Source of the DNA: CAZVBV01 sp964578905
Lineage (GTDB): Bacteria; Patescibacteriota; Gracilibacteria; UBA4473
NCBI GenBank assembly: GCA_964578905.1
Contig: CAZOER010000015.1
Location: forward strand, 1-20,196
Length of the DNA stretch: 20,196 nt
Direction: 5' to 3'
Shown: positions 1-6,063 of the stretch, piece by piece
Layout: each line of letters opens with the position of its first letter
Position numbering within the stretch: the stretch's first letter is position 1
The notes under the pieces: model-generated
What the model was told of the DNA's origin: nothing
The model's input: only the letters and a program-made list of their open reading frames with translations
The model's database searches: none
Made by a program: the position numbers and the translations under genes

Positions 1-1453
1 GCGGGAAATAATTTATCCATCGTTCAAGACCCGCTTCAGGGTTTTCGAGAGCAAGGGCAAGGGGTTCAAATTCATTGGAAAGTTCCCGAAGTCGTGCAGA
101 AAATTCTGGGAATTTTGTACGCGCAGGAAGGAGCACTTTTTGAGGAAACGTTGAAAGACCGTGTTGGAGTGTTGGTTCGATAATGTCTTTACAGATACTC
201 GTCACCAAAAACTGTGCTGCCACACTCGTCGCCTCATTGCGAAGAGCGGAGAAAAGAGAAAGGTTTTGTGAAGGAGCGAAGAGGAGCTTTTCAGCAAACA
301 CTTCTGTTTCATCTATTAATAAAATCCTCTTCGCCAAACAATCGGTGTGTCGGAACCGGAAATAGGCATCGGGAGTGATTGAAACAATCTTCTCTTTGGC
401 TCGTTCAGTAAGAATCTCCTGAAACACAGGATGAGATTCATCAGTGATAGAGACGTGTTTCCACAAATCTCGTTCGCCAGCGAAGAGATGATACTTGTCC
501 ATTCCTCGAAACTTCAAGAAATGTCGCAAGAAGCATTTCACAAGAAACGCCGTTTCGGAATTATTGAATTCTTCCTTGCTCGCAATATATGCCTCGAACT
601 GATCTGGAGCAAAGAGCACCTCTGGTGTCGGGAATTGCATAACCCCAGGAAAGAAGTCGAGTTTCGGAGAAATAATGAGAGAAGGCTTGCCTGCCTTCTG
701 TGCAACGGAGTGCAGAAACTCTGCAGAGGGGACAGATTCTCCCTGTTCAACGAACAATGTTTCTCCTTCTTTGTTCACATCGAAAGAACGCCAGAAATCT
801 TCAGGAATAGGAAAGTCGGCAATGGATTTCGTCTTTTTTTCAGGCACAGAAAAGGAAGCATCTCCCGTCGCATTTAAAAACATTTCTTTTGCTGCCCACT
901 TAGTTTTTGTTTCCAAGAATGGTTTCACGTGTTCAAAAAATTCCGCCGGGAGGGTTTCGATTTTTTCTTTCAAAAACACAAAGAGATCGGCGGAAGCCTC
1001 CACATCAGACATCGCTCGGTGAGCGGAGTGATGTGCAAATCCGTATTTCTCTGCCAAAATTTCCAAGGCATAGCTTTCTTCGTCGAGCAGGGAAATTCGT
1101 GCGAGTTCGTGTGTATCGATACGAGGATTCGCGGAAACATCGATTCCATTCTCGACAAGAAATCGAATATCAAAATCAATATTGTGTCCCACAATAGTTG
1201 CATCACCGATGAGTTCAGTTGCTTTCGCGACAATCGAAGAAAGCTCCACGCCTTTCGTTCGAACCTCTTCAGGAGTAATTCCTGTCAGGTGTGTTACGTA
1301 TGGAATGAGCGGAGTCTTCGCAGGGATGACGACTTCATCCATTATGTCGAACCGCTTCCCCGATTCATCTTGCGTGAAAAATGATATCTCAAGAATCGAA
1401 TCTTTTTCGTGATCCAGCCCAGTTGTTTCGAGGTCTAAAAAGCAATATTTCAT
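1..1453 (-). CDS. DEDDh exonuclease / DinG-like protein with degenerate helicase part (3' end outside window)
   Basis: The frame is open for 484 codons from ATG at 1453 to the window edge, so the C-terminus is missing. Residues 1-165 are a DnaQ-type 3'-5' exonuclease: D7-x-E9 (FLDLETTGL), GHNIDFDIRF at 89-98 and H145-x4-D150, all DEDDh catalytic residues present. What follows resembles the DinG (XPD-type) helicase that is fused to such exonucleases in many Gram-positives: GETLFVE at 230-236, a KPSLIIS strand near 256-262 and an ILLIDETE box near 377-384 where DEAH is expected. The P-loop expected after GETLFVE reads QGESVPSAEF, without the GKT of Walker A. The likely role is an exonuclease in DNA repair, with ATP-driven unwinding lost. 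A similar loss is described for Staphylococcus aureus DinG. The exonuclease call is firm; the helicase alignment is by eye. It is divergent from rbfA. Confidence 0.85.
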   Translation of the reverse strand, partial: MKYCFLDLETTGLDHEKDSILEISFFTQDESGKRFDIMDEVVIPAKTPLIPYVTHLTGITPEEVRTKGVELSSIVAKATELIGDATIVGHNIDFDIRFLVENGIDVSANPRIDTHELARISLLDEESYALEILAEKYGFAHHSAHRAMSDVEASADLFVFLKEKIETLPAEFFEHVKPFLETKTKWAAKEMFLNATGDASFSVPEKKTKSIADFPIPEDFWRSFDVNKEGETLFVEQGESVPSAEFLHSVAQKAGKPSLIISPKLDFFPGVMQFPTPEVLFAPDQFEAYIASKEEFNNSETAFLVKCFLRHFLKFRGMDKYHLFAGERDLWKHVSITDESHPVFQEILTERAKEKIVSITPDAYFRFRHTDCLAKRILLIDETEVFAEKLLFAPSQNLSLFSALRNEATSVAAQFLVTSICKDIIEPTLQHGLSTFPQKVLLPARTKFPEFSARLRELSNEFEPLALALENPEAGLERWINYFP

Positions 1454-1460
1454 CAGAGGC

Positions 1461-1488
1461 AGTATCCCGAAATCCCTTGATTTTTCAA
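1461..1488 (-). promoter_or_regulatory. Promoter of the exonuclease/DinG-like gene, leaderless type
   Basis: TTGAAA (1483-1488) and GATACT (1461-1466) are separated by 16 nt on the minus strand. Only 7 nt lie between the -10 box and the ATG at 1453, so transcription would begin at or beside the start codon. The layout is almost the same as at metG. Confidence 0.5.
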
Positions 1489-1511
1489 GGAAAACAGACA
1501 CTATGCGGGCG

Positions 1512-1835
1512 ATGAAAATGTCGGAACGAAGCAAACGGGTGGCCAGTGTCTTGAAGGAAAAAATTCCTCCACTGTTTCAACAATTTCTTTCTCCCAACCA
1601 AGTTGGGTTTGTGACCGTAACCGAAATCGAAGTCGCAGGAGATCTTGGAATAGCTGACGTCTACGTGCGAAGCATCGGGGGGCCAAAAGATTTCATTAAA
1701 GCGATCCAAAAAGTAGGACCGAAGATGGAATACGAAGTATCTCAACAAGTACAACTTCGACGTCCCATGAAGCTTCGATTCAAATTGGACAAGTCAGCAC
1801 AGGCAACGGGGAAGATAAGAGATTTATTATCATGA
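1512..1835 (+). CDS. rbfA: Ribosome-binding factor A
   Basis: This is a 107-residue KH-fold protein with the family's N-terminal SERSKRVASVLKEKI segment, the central TVTEIEVAGDLGIADVYV strands and the usual length of 100-130 residues. RbfA binds the 30S subunit and helps 16S rRNA maturation near helix 1 and the 3' end. ATG codons occur at 1503, 1512 and 1518. None has a Shine-Dalgarno sequence. 1512 was chosen because TTGATT (1477-1482) and a weak CACTAT (1499-1504) would put transcription start next to it, but 1518 gives the most family-like N-terminus. The stop overlaps the next start (ATGA), so it is cotranscribed with the HAM1-type gene. The family call is confident; the exact start is not. 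Confidence 0.88.
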   Translation: MKMSERSKRVASVLKEKIPPLFQQFLSPNQVGFVTVTEIEVAGDLGIADVYVRSIGGPKDFIKAIQKVGPKMEYEVSQQVQLRRPMKLRFKLDKSAQATGKIRDLLS

Positions 1836-2431
1836 AAATATTGATTGCAACAGGGAACGAGGGAAAGAGGAAAGAAATGGTCGAAGCATTTCGTGTGCAT
1901 GGACTGAGCGAAGATATCCAATTCGCATCGCTCAAAGATCTTGGACGAACAGAAGACCCAGAAGAAACGGGAACAACGTTTGAAGAAAATGCGCTTCTGA
2001 AGGCAAAATTCTTTGCCGATCTCACGGGACTTCCGTCGATAGGAGAAGACTCAGGATTAATTTTGGACACATGCCCAGAGAAGTTTGGACTCAGGACGCG
2101 TCGAGAGATTCCAGAGAAGGAAGACCAAGCATGGCTAGACGCGTTTCTAAAGCTCCTAGAAGGCGAGACAAACAGAAAGGCGACATTCTATTCCTCCATG
2201 GCGTATTTCGACCCAGAAACGGCAAAAACCTACACCTGCATCGGAGAATGTTCAGGGGTTATTACAGAAGCACCCGAAACAGATATGGAACCAGGTATTC
2301 CAGTTTCGGCAGTCTTTATTCCCGACGGGCATGACATCGTGTATTCAGCCATGACAAAAGAAGCGAAAAACGCAGTTTCTCATCGTGGTTGGTCGGCGCA
2401 CGCGATGGCAGAATTCTTGAAGACGCTTTAA
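1832..2431 (+). CDS. rdgB: HAM1/RdgB-type non-canonical purine NTP pyrophosphatase, divergent
   Basis: This 199-residue protein opens with KILIATGNEGKRKEM, the family's nucleotide-binding start, followed by IGEDSGLILD (near 70-79) and SHRGWSAHAM near the C-terminus. Enzymes of this family hydrolyse dITP, ITP and XTP to monophosphates and keep deaminated purines out of DNA and RNA. The normally conserved stretch after the DSGL motif (PGVxSARYAG) is replaced by a region with little resemblance, so substrate range could differ. The gene overlaps rbfA by 4 nt. It converges on the superoxide dismutase gene with a 4-nt overlap at TTAA (2428-2431), leaving no room for a terminator between them. Confidence 0.82.
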   Translation: MKILIATGNEGKRKEMVEAFRVHGLSEDIQFASLKDLGRTEDPEETGTTFEENALLKAKFFADLTGLPSIGEDSGLILDTCPEKFGLRTRREIPEKEDQAWLDAFLKLLEGETNRKATFYSSMAYFDPETAKTYTCIGECSGVITEAPETDMEPGIPVSAVFIPDGHDIVYSAMTKEAKNAVSHRGWSAHAMAEFLKTL

Positions 2432-3021
2432 CGTTGCGCGGCAACAAAATTCCAATCAACAACATTCCAAAACGCACCGATGTAATCAGGGCGTCGGTTT
2501 TGATAATTCAAATAGTACGCGTGTTCCCAGATATCAATCGTGAGCAATCGTGTGTAACCAAGAGAAAGAGGAGAGTCTTGGTTCGCTGTTGAAATGATTT
2601 CAAGCGCTCCGTCTTTTTCGACGAGCCACGCCCACCCACTTCCGAATTGCCCCATTGCCGCAGCCGTGAATTTTTCTTTAAACTCGGCAAACGATCCAAA
2701 GGTCGAAGTAATATCGTCGCCTAATTTCCCTGTAGGCTCTCCTCCACCATCGGGAGACAGACAGTTCCAAAAGAAGGAATGGTTACAAACTCCTCCGACA
2801 TTGTTTCTCGCACCAGTGCGAATATTTTCAGGGAGTTGGTCGAGGTTAGTAAGGATTTCCACAGTGGATTTATCCGCCCACTGCGTTCCTTCCAGAACGA
2901 CATTGGCTTTATTTACGTAGCCTTGGTGGTGTTTCGCGTGATGCGTTTCCATTGTGCGCGCATCAATGTGAGGCTCAAGAGCAGAGTAATCATAATTTAG
3001 TGTTGGTAATTGAAAGGTCAT
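2428..3021 (-). CDS. sodA: Superoxide dismutase, Mn-type
   Basis: The 197-residue protein is a complete Fe/Mn superoxide dismutase that converts superoxide to oxygen and hydrogen peroxide. Metal ligands are visible as H27 (THHAKHHQ), H81 (NHSFFW), D163 and H167 (DIWEHAYYL). Q148 in NQDSPL is the outer-sphere glutamine position typical of manganese enzymes, where iron enzymes usually carry it elsewhere, so Mn or cambialistic metal use is likely. There is no signal peptide, so it acts in the cytoplasm. Its presence implies exposure to oxygen, notable for a small-genome fermenter-like lineage. It lies downstream of recA behind a strong hairpin, and no Shine-Dalgarno sequence precedes the ATG. 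It overlaps the convergent HAM1-type gene by 4 nt. Confidence 0.95.
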   Translation of the reverse strand: MTFQLPTLNYDYSALEPHIDARTMETHHAKHHQGYVNKANVVLEGTQWADKSTVEILTNLDQLPENIRTGARNNVGGVCNHSFFWNCLSPDGGGEPTGKLGDDITSTFGSFAEFKEKFTAAAMGQFGSGWAWLVEKDGALEIISTANQDSPLSLGYTRLLTIDIWEHAYYLNYQNRRPDYIGAFWNVVDWNFVAAQR

Positions 3022-3035
3022 AATGTAGCGGGGGT

Positions 3036-3067
3036 GAAAAATGTCCCCACTCGAATTGAGCGAGGAC
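3036..3067 (-). terminator. Rho-independent terminator of recA, at the sodA leader
   Basis: On the minus strand GTCCTCGCTC pairs with GAGTGGGGAC (10 bp including two G:U pairs) around a 5-nt loop (hairpin 3043-3067), followed by ATTTTT. It ends only about 15 nt before the sodA start codon. Confidence 0.75.
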
Positions 3068-3072
3068 TTTTT

Positions 3073-3100
3073 ATTCTAGGAATTTTTTTTGCCAGCACAA
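3073..3100 (-). promoter_or_regulatory. Possible sodA promoter overlapping the recA end
   Basis: On the minus strand TTGTGC (3095-3100) and TAGAAT (3073-3078) are 16 nt apart. The predicted start, near 3066, falls at the first base of the terminator hairpin, so the sodA transcript would start with that hairpin. The -35 match is weak (3 of 6). Confidence 0.3.
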
Positions 3101-3102
3101 TG

Positions 3103-4137
3103 TTATTTTGCAGCGGCTTTTTCTCGAACTTCTTTTTCTATTTGCGCGACCAATTTTTTGTTCTTTGGATCTTTTAGGAACTCAACAGATTTTTGTTTTC
3201 CCTGACCGAGTTTTATAGGTTCACTTTTTCCAAGATTTTTATGTTCTTGATAAGAATAAAACGCACCCGCCTTGTCGACAATTTCCATTTTGGTTGCGGT
3301 TTCCAGCAGGTCTCCCATCTTTGAGATTCCTTCATTAAACATGATATCAACAACGGCCGTTCGGAATGGTGGAGCGACTTTATTTTTCACGATTTTAACG
3401 CGTGCTTCGTTTCCGTTTGCCTCCTTTGCATCGCCCGTTCCGGATTCAATTTTTGCGCCTTTTCGTACTTCAACTCGGAGAGAAGAATAAAATTTCAACG
3501 CATTTCCTCCAGTTGTTGTTTCAGGATTTCCGAACATTACTCCAATCTTCATTCGAATTTGATTTACAAAGATGATAGTTGTTCCCATCTTGGAAGACAC
3601 CGCGGTGAGTTTCCGCAACGCCTGACTCATAAGTCGAGCCTGAAGTCCCATTTGTGCATCTCCCATCGCCCCTTCGATTTCCGCCCGAGGAGTCAATGCT
3701 GCAACCGAGTCGACCACAATAAGATCCACTCCTCCAGAACGGACAAGCGCCTCAACAATTTCCAACGCCTGCTCACCAGAATCTGGCTGAGAAAGAAGGA
3801 GTTCATCAGTGTTTACGCCAACCTTATTTGCATAACTTGGATCAAGTGCGTGCTCGGCATCGATAAAGGCCACGGTTCCGCCCGCCTTTTGAAATTCTGC
3901 TACGGCGTGTAAACAAAGCGTTGTTTTTCCAGAACTTTCTGGGCCATACACTTCGATAATTCTTCCTTTTGGATATCCACCTCCCAGTGCGAGATCAATA
4001 GAAATAGAACCAGAGCTGACGGTTTCAATTTTTGTTTTTTCGTGATCGCCGAGCTTCATGATTGAGCCCTTTCCAAAGTCTTTTTCGATTTGCGCGAGAG
4101 CTGACGCGAGTGCTGATTTTTTGGTGTCTTCTGCCAT
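3103..4137 (-). CDS. recA: Recombinase A
   Basis: This is a full-length 344-residue RecA. It shows Walker A GPESSGKT at 65-72, the Walker B strand LIVVDSVAAL near 139-148, the catalytic segment FIDAEHALDP at 91-100, and the L2/multimer region MKIGVMFGNPETTTGGNALKF at about 196-216. RecA forms filaments on single-stranded DNA, drives strand exchange and triggers self-cleavage of LexA. The gene lies 94 nt downstream of lexA on the same strand. No LexA-type box is visible before it, so damage control probably comes from cotranscription with lexA. No Shine-Dalgarno sequence precedes ATG 4137. A strong terminator follows the stop. Confidence 0.98.
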   Translation of the reverse strand: MAEDTKKSALASALAQIEKDFGKGSIMKLGDHEKTKIETVSSGSISIDLALGGGYPKGRIIEVYGPESSGKTTLCLHAVAEFQKAGGTVAFIDAEHALDPSYANKVGVNTDELLLSQPDSGEQALEIVEALVRSGGVDLIVVDSVAALTPRAEIEGAMGDAQMGLQARLMSQALRKLTAVSSKMGTTIIFVNQIRMKIGVMFGNPETTTGGNALKFYSSLRVEVRKGAKIESGTGDAKEANGNEARVKIVKNKVAPPFRTAVVDIMFNEGISKMGDLLETATKMEIVDKAGAFYSYQEHKNLGKSEPIKLGQGKQKSVEFLKDPKNKKLVAQIEKEVREKAAAK

Positions 4138-4231
4138 GATGTAGTGGTTTTAAATAAGTATCTTAGAGCGGGGGTGAGTGTGTGGTTAAGTTTGTTTGAA
4201 AGCAACTTTGTGTTTCATATAAATTTAAGAA

Positions 4232-4864
4232 TTAAGGATTAAAGAAAGAAGCGGGGATAGCTTTGATAACCACTCCCTGAATTTGAAACTCTTCGCTGAG
4301 AATAATCGGTTTGTGTATCGGGTTTGTTGAATGAGGGCGAAGGGCCACCATGTCTCCGTGTTGTTGGAATTCTTTAATAGTTGCTTCGTCATCAATAAGG
4401 GCCACCACAAGATCTCCGTTTCGGGCAATATTTTGTTTCTGCACCAGAACCAAATCTCCATCATAAACTTCCTTTTTGTTCATCGAGTCTCCATGAGCCC
4501 GAAGAAGAAAATGTTTTTTTGAGGGCGGTGCGATACGTTCTGAAATTGGGAAATATCCTTCGATATTTTCTTCGGCGAACACAGGCGCTCCACAACTGGC
4601 AGTTCCCACAAGAGGAACATCTACGGTCCCGGGATTTGTTGAGCTCGTTGCCACCCCTTCGTTAAACAAACACTTCCCTTCGACCGTCTTGGAAAGGACG
4701 CCTTTTGCGATGAGTTCGTCAAAAATTCGAGAGATTGATTGCGGGGAGCGGTATCCCATTGTTTCCATCACTTGTCGGATAGAGGGAACTTTTCCGCTTC
4801 GCATCATTTCGTTTCGGATCACTTTTACGGTGGCGAGTTCTTTTGGTGTAAATTGTGTTTCCAT
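4232..4864 (-). CDS. lexA: SOS repressor LexA
   Basis: The 210-residue protein has an N-terminal winged helix-turn-helix (residues 1-65, with GKVPSIRQVMETMGYRSPQS) and a C-terminal S24 peptidase-like domain. The catalytic dyad is S127 (HGDSMNKK) and K164 (DEATIKEF). The autocleavage site is C91-G92 (TASCGAPVF), where Ala-Gly is usual for LexA; Cys-Gly is what UmuD uses. The dyad is intact, so RecA-stimulated self-cleavage is expected. The gene sits directly upstream of recA. Its promoter carries three TGTATACA-type boxes, which argues for autoregulation. The N-terminal domain is of the normal length, so this is a repressor and not UmuD. Confidence 0.95.
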   Translation of the reverse strand: METQFTPKELATVKVIRNEMMRSGKVPSIRQVMETMGYRSPQSISRIFDELIAKGVLSKTVEGKCLFNEGVATSSTNPGTVDVPLVGTASCGAPVFAEENIEGYFPISERIAPPSKKHFLLRAHGDSMNKKEVYDGDLVLVQKQNIARNGDLVVALIDDEATIKEFQQHGDMVALRPHSTNPIHKPIILSEEFQIQGVVIKAIPASFFNP

Positions 4865-4880
4865 ATGTGTTTTTTATTTC

Positions 4881-4916
4881 TGCATACATTATGTATACAG
4901 CTGTATACATTTACAA
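4881..4916 (-). promoter_or_regulatory. lexA promoter with three phased LexA-type boxes
   Basis: On the plus strand the palindromic octamer occurs as TGCATACA (4881-4888), TGTATACA (4892-4899) and TGTATACA (4902-4909), with 11- and 10-bp periodicity. The last two form a perfect 18-bp palindrome, TGTATACAGCTGTATACA. On the minus strand TTGTAA (4911-4916) and CATAAT (4888-4893) are 17 nt apart, so the palindrome fills the spacer and the third box overlaps the -10. The leader would be about 17 nt. The box lies where a repressor would block RNA polymerase; that LexA binds it is inference. Confidence 0.72.
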
Positions 4917-4986
4917 GAAAAAAGGATTGACGAAGAATATGAAAACATTTTTAAAAAGCCTTCGCCCTTCGTTCCTGGAAAATCGA

Positions 4987-5379
4987 CTATTTCTTTATTG
5001 GCTTGGGTTTTGCTTCTTTCTTGGGCTCGTCGTGCTTCCTGTCATTCAGATGGTAAAAACGTGTCAGTGCCTCCTCCCGTCCCATAGAAATTTTCTTTGA
5101 GTTACACGTCCCACACACTGTTCTCGCATTTCCACGAAGTGTTTTTCCAAATCCCGCAGGCACGAGTTCACGACAATCGTGACAATACACAACAATCTTT
5201 GTTGTAGGCAGTTCTTCTTCTTTTGTATCCCGGACATTTTTCGCAATATCCTCATGCATAATCGCATTCACAGAAGCAATCGCGGCATCGAGATCGGATA
5301 TTTTCACCTTCCCCGAAGCCCGCCCTTCTTGCTGGGTTTCCGCCAAAAATGAAGCATCTTTTTTATCGTCTTTTGTCAT
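4987..5379 (-). CDS. Small zinc-ribbon protein of unknown function
   Basis: The 130-residue protein has one likely zinc site, YCHDCRELVP ... VCGTCNS (about residues 64-95, C-x2-C and C-x2-C), flanked by an acidic/lysine-rich N-terminus and a lysine/proline-rich tail. The ribbon spacing recalls DksA/TraR zinc fingers, but the long N-terminal coiled coil of DksA is absent, so I do not assign that function. The start overlaps the stop of the upstream membrane protein by 4 nt (ATGA), so the two are translated from one mRNA. It lies 122 nt upstream of lexA on the same strand, but lexA has its own promoter in between. I do not recognise a specific family. Confidence 0.75.
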   Translation of the reverse strand: MTKDDKKDASFLAETQQEGRASGKVKISDLDAAIASVNAIMHEDIAKNVRDTKEEELPTTKIVVYCHDCRELVPAGFGKTLRGNARTVCGTCNSKKISMGREEALTRFYHLNDRKHDEPKKEAKPKPIKK

Positions 5380-5978
5380 TCTTCTAAAGCATTATCTTCG
5401 ACTCCGTCAGCCTCAAAAAGTCCACCGAGCTGTTCCGTCTTTTCTTGTTTTTTTTGCGGTGTTCGTGCTGGTGGTTGAAAGAAATCCATCGCCCGTTGTT
5501 TTCTATTTTTTTGTGATTGAAGATATGCGGCTACCAGTCCAATAATTTGAGAAAGAAGCGCAATGAAAATTCCAAATCGAACCGCAGAAACTTCAAAGTC
5601 CCGACTCACTGAAATTAACACAGACCAAGCCAACACAATAAGAAGCACCTGCTGTGCGCCCACTCCTAAAAAGAATTGTTGTTCGGGGAATGGTAATTTT
5701 ATACGTTTCGTTTCCCAGAGTTTGTCGAGAAAAACTCCAACGACAATGACCGAGAAAAGAAAGATAAAGAGCCCAATGAGACCGCTGGGTCCAAAGAATC
5801 CAGAGTTCCAGTACGGACTATCGTAAAGTGGTTCGACTGAAATCCATGGGAAAAAGCAGAACAGCACCGTAGCTGAATGCGCCAAAAAGATGATCCGCAT
5901 TTCAAAGGATAAGTCCTTGAAATTCTTTCGCATGAAAGCAAGTTTGTTCGTCTTGAAATCGGGCTTTTTGGGGAGCAT
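5376..5978 (-). CDS. Four-helix integral membrane protein, unknown function
   Basis: The 200-residue protein has four hydrophobic segments: about residues 28-48 (IIFLAHSATVLFCFFPWIS), 62-85 (GPSGLIGLFIFLFSVIVVGVF), 101-122 (LLIVLAWSVLISV) and 130-152 (FGIFIALLSQIIGLVAAYL). A charged, glutamine-rich cytoplasmic-type tail follows. The frame is open upstream to an ATG at 6089, but that extension would overlap the metG start. ATG 5978 has a TACAAT box 9 nt before it, so it is preferred; 5933 is another option. It shares a 4-nt overlap with the zinc-ribbon gene. I see no catalytic motif and do not recognise the family. Confidence 0.72.
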   Translation of the reverse strand: MLPKKPDFKTNKLAFMRKNFKDLSFEMRIIFLAHSATVLFCFFPWISVEPLYDSPYWNSGFFGPSGLIGLFIFLFSVIVVGVFLDKLWETKRIKLPFPEQQFFLGVGAQQVLLIVLAWSVLISVSRDFEVSAVRFGIFIALLSQIIGLVAAYLQSQKNRKQRAMDFFQPPARTPQKKQEKTEQLGGLFEADGVEDNALEE

Positions 5979-5987
5979 TGCCGTGGC

Positions 5988-6015
5988 ATTGTAGAGGTTT
6001 TTGGACAATTGCAAA
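5988..6015 (-). promoter_or_regulatory. Promoter of the membrane-protein gene, near-leaderless
   Basis: On the minus strand TTTGCA (6010-6015) and TACAAT (5988-5993) are 16 nt apart. The gap from the -10 to ATG 5978 is 9 nt, giving a leader of about 0-3 nt. Confidence 0.4.
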
Positions 6016-6028
6016 AGGAAGTTTGTTA

Positions 6029-6056
6029 TTGAAATCAGCTCGGTTTCGGGTATAAC
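6029..6056 (+). promoter_or_regulatory. metG promoter, leaderless type
   Basis: TTGAAA (6029-6034) and TATAAC (6051-6056) are 16 nt apart, each matching consensus at five of six positions. The ATG of metG follows the -10 by 7 nt (TCCTGTG), so the A of ATG is the expected first transcribed base. Confidence 0.6.
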
Positions 6057-6063
6057 TCCTGTG

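Noticed and set aside
431..1384. Several overlapping plus-strand open frames of 96-151 codons
   Set aside because: They lie antisense to the exonuclease/DinG-like gene, whose conserved catalytic motifs show which strand is coding.
4138..4231. A LexA box upstream of recA
   Set aside because: I found no TGTATACA-like palindrome in this gap.
6001..6063. A longer N-terminus for metG
   Set aside because: The extra 21 residues are not family-like and would cover the metG promoter; KKYLTTPIYY starts at 6064.
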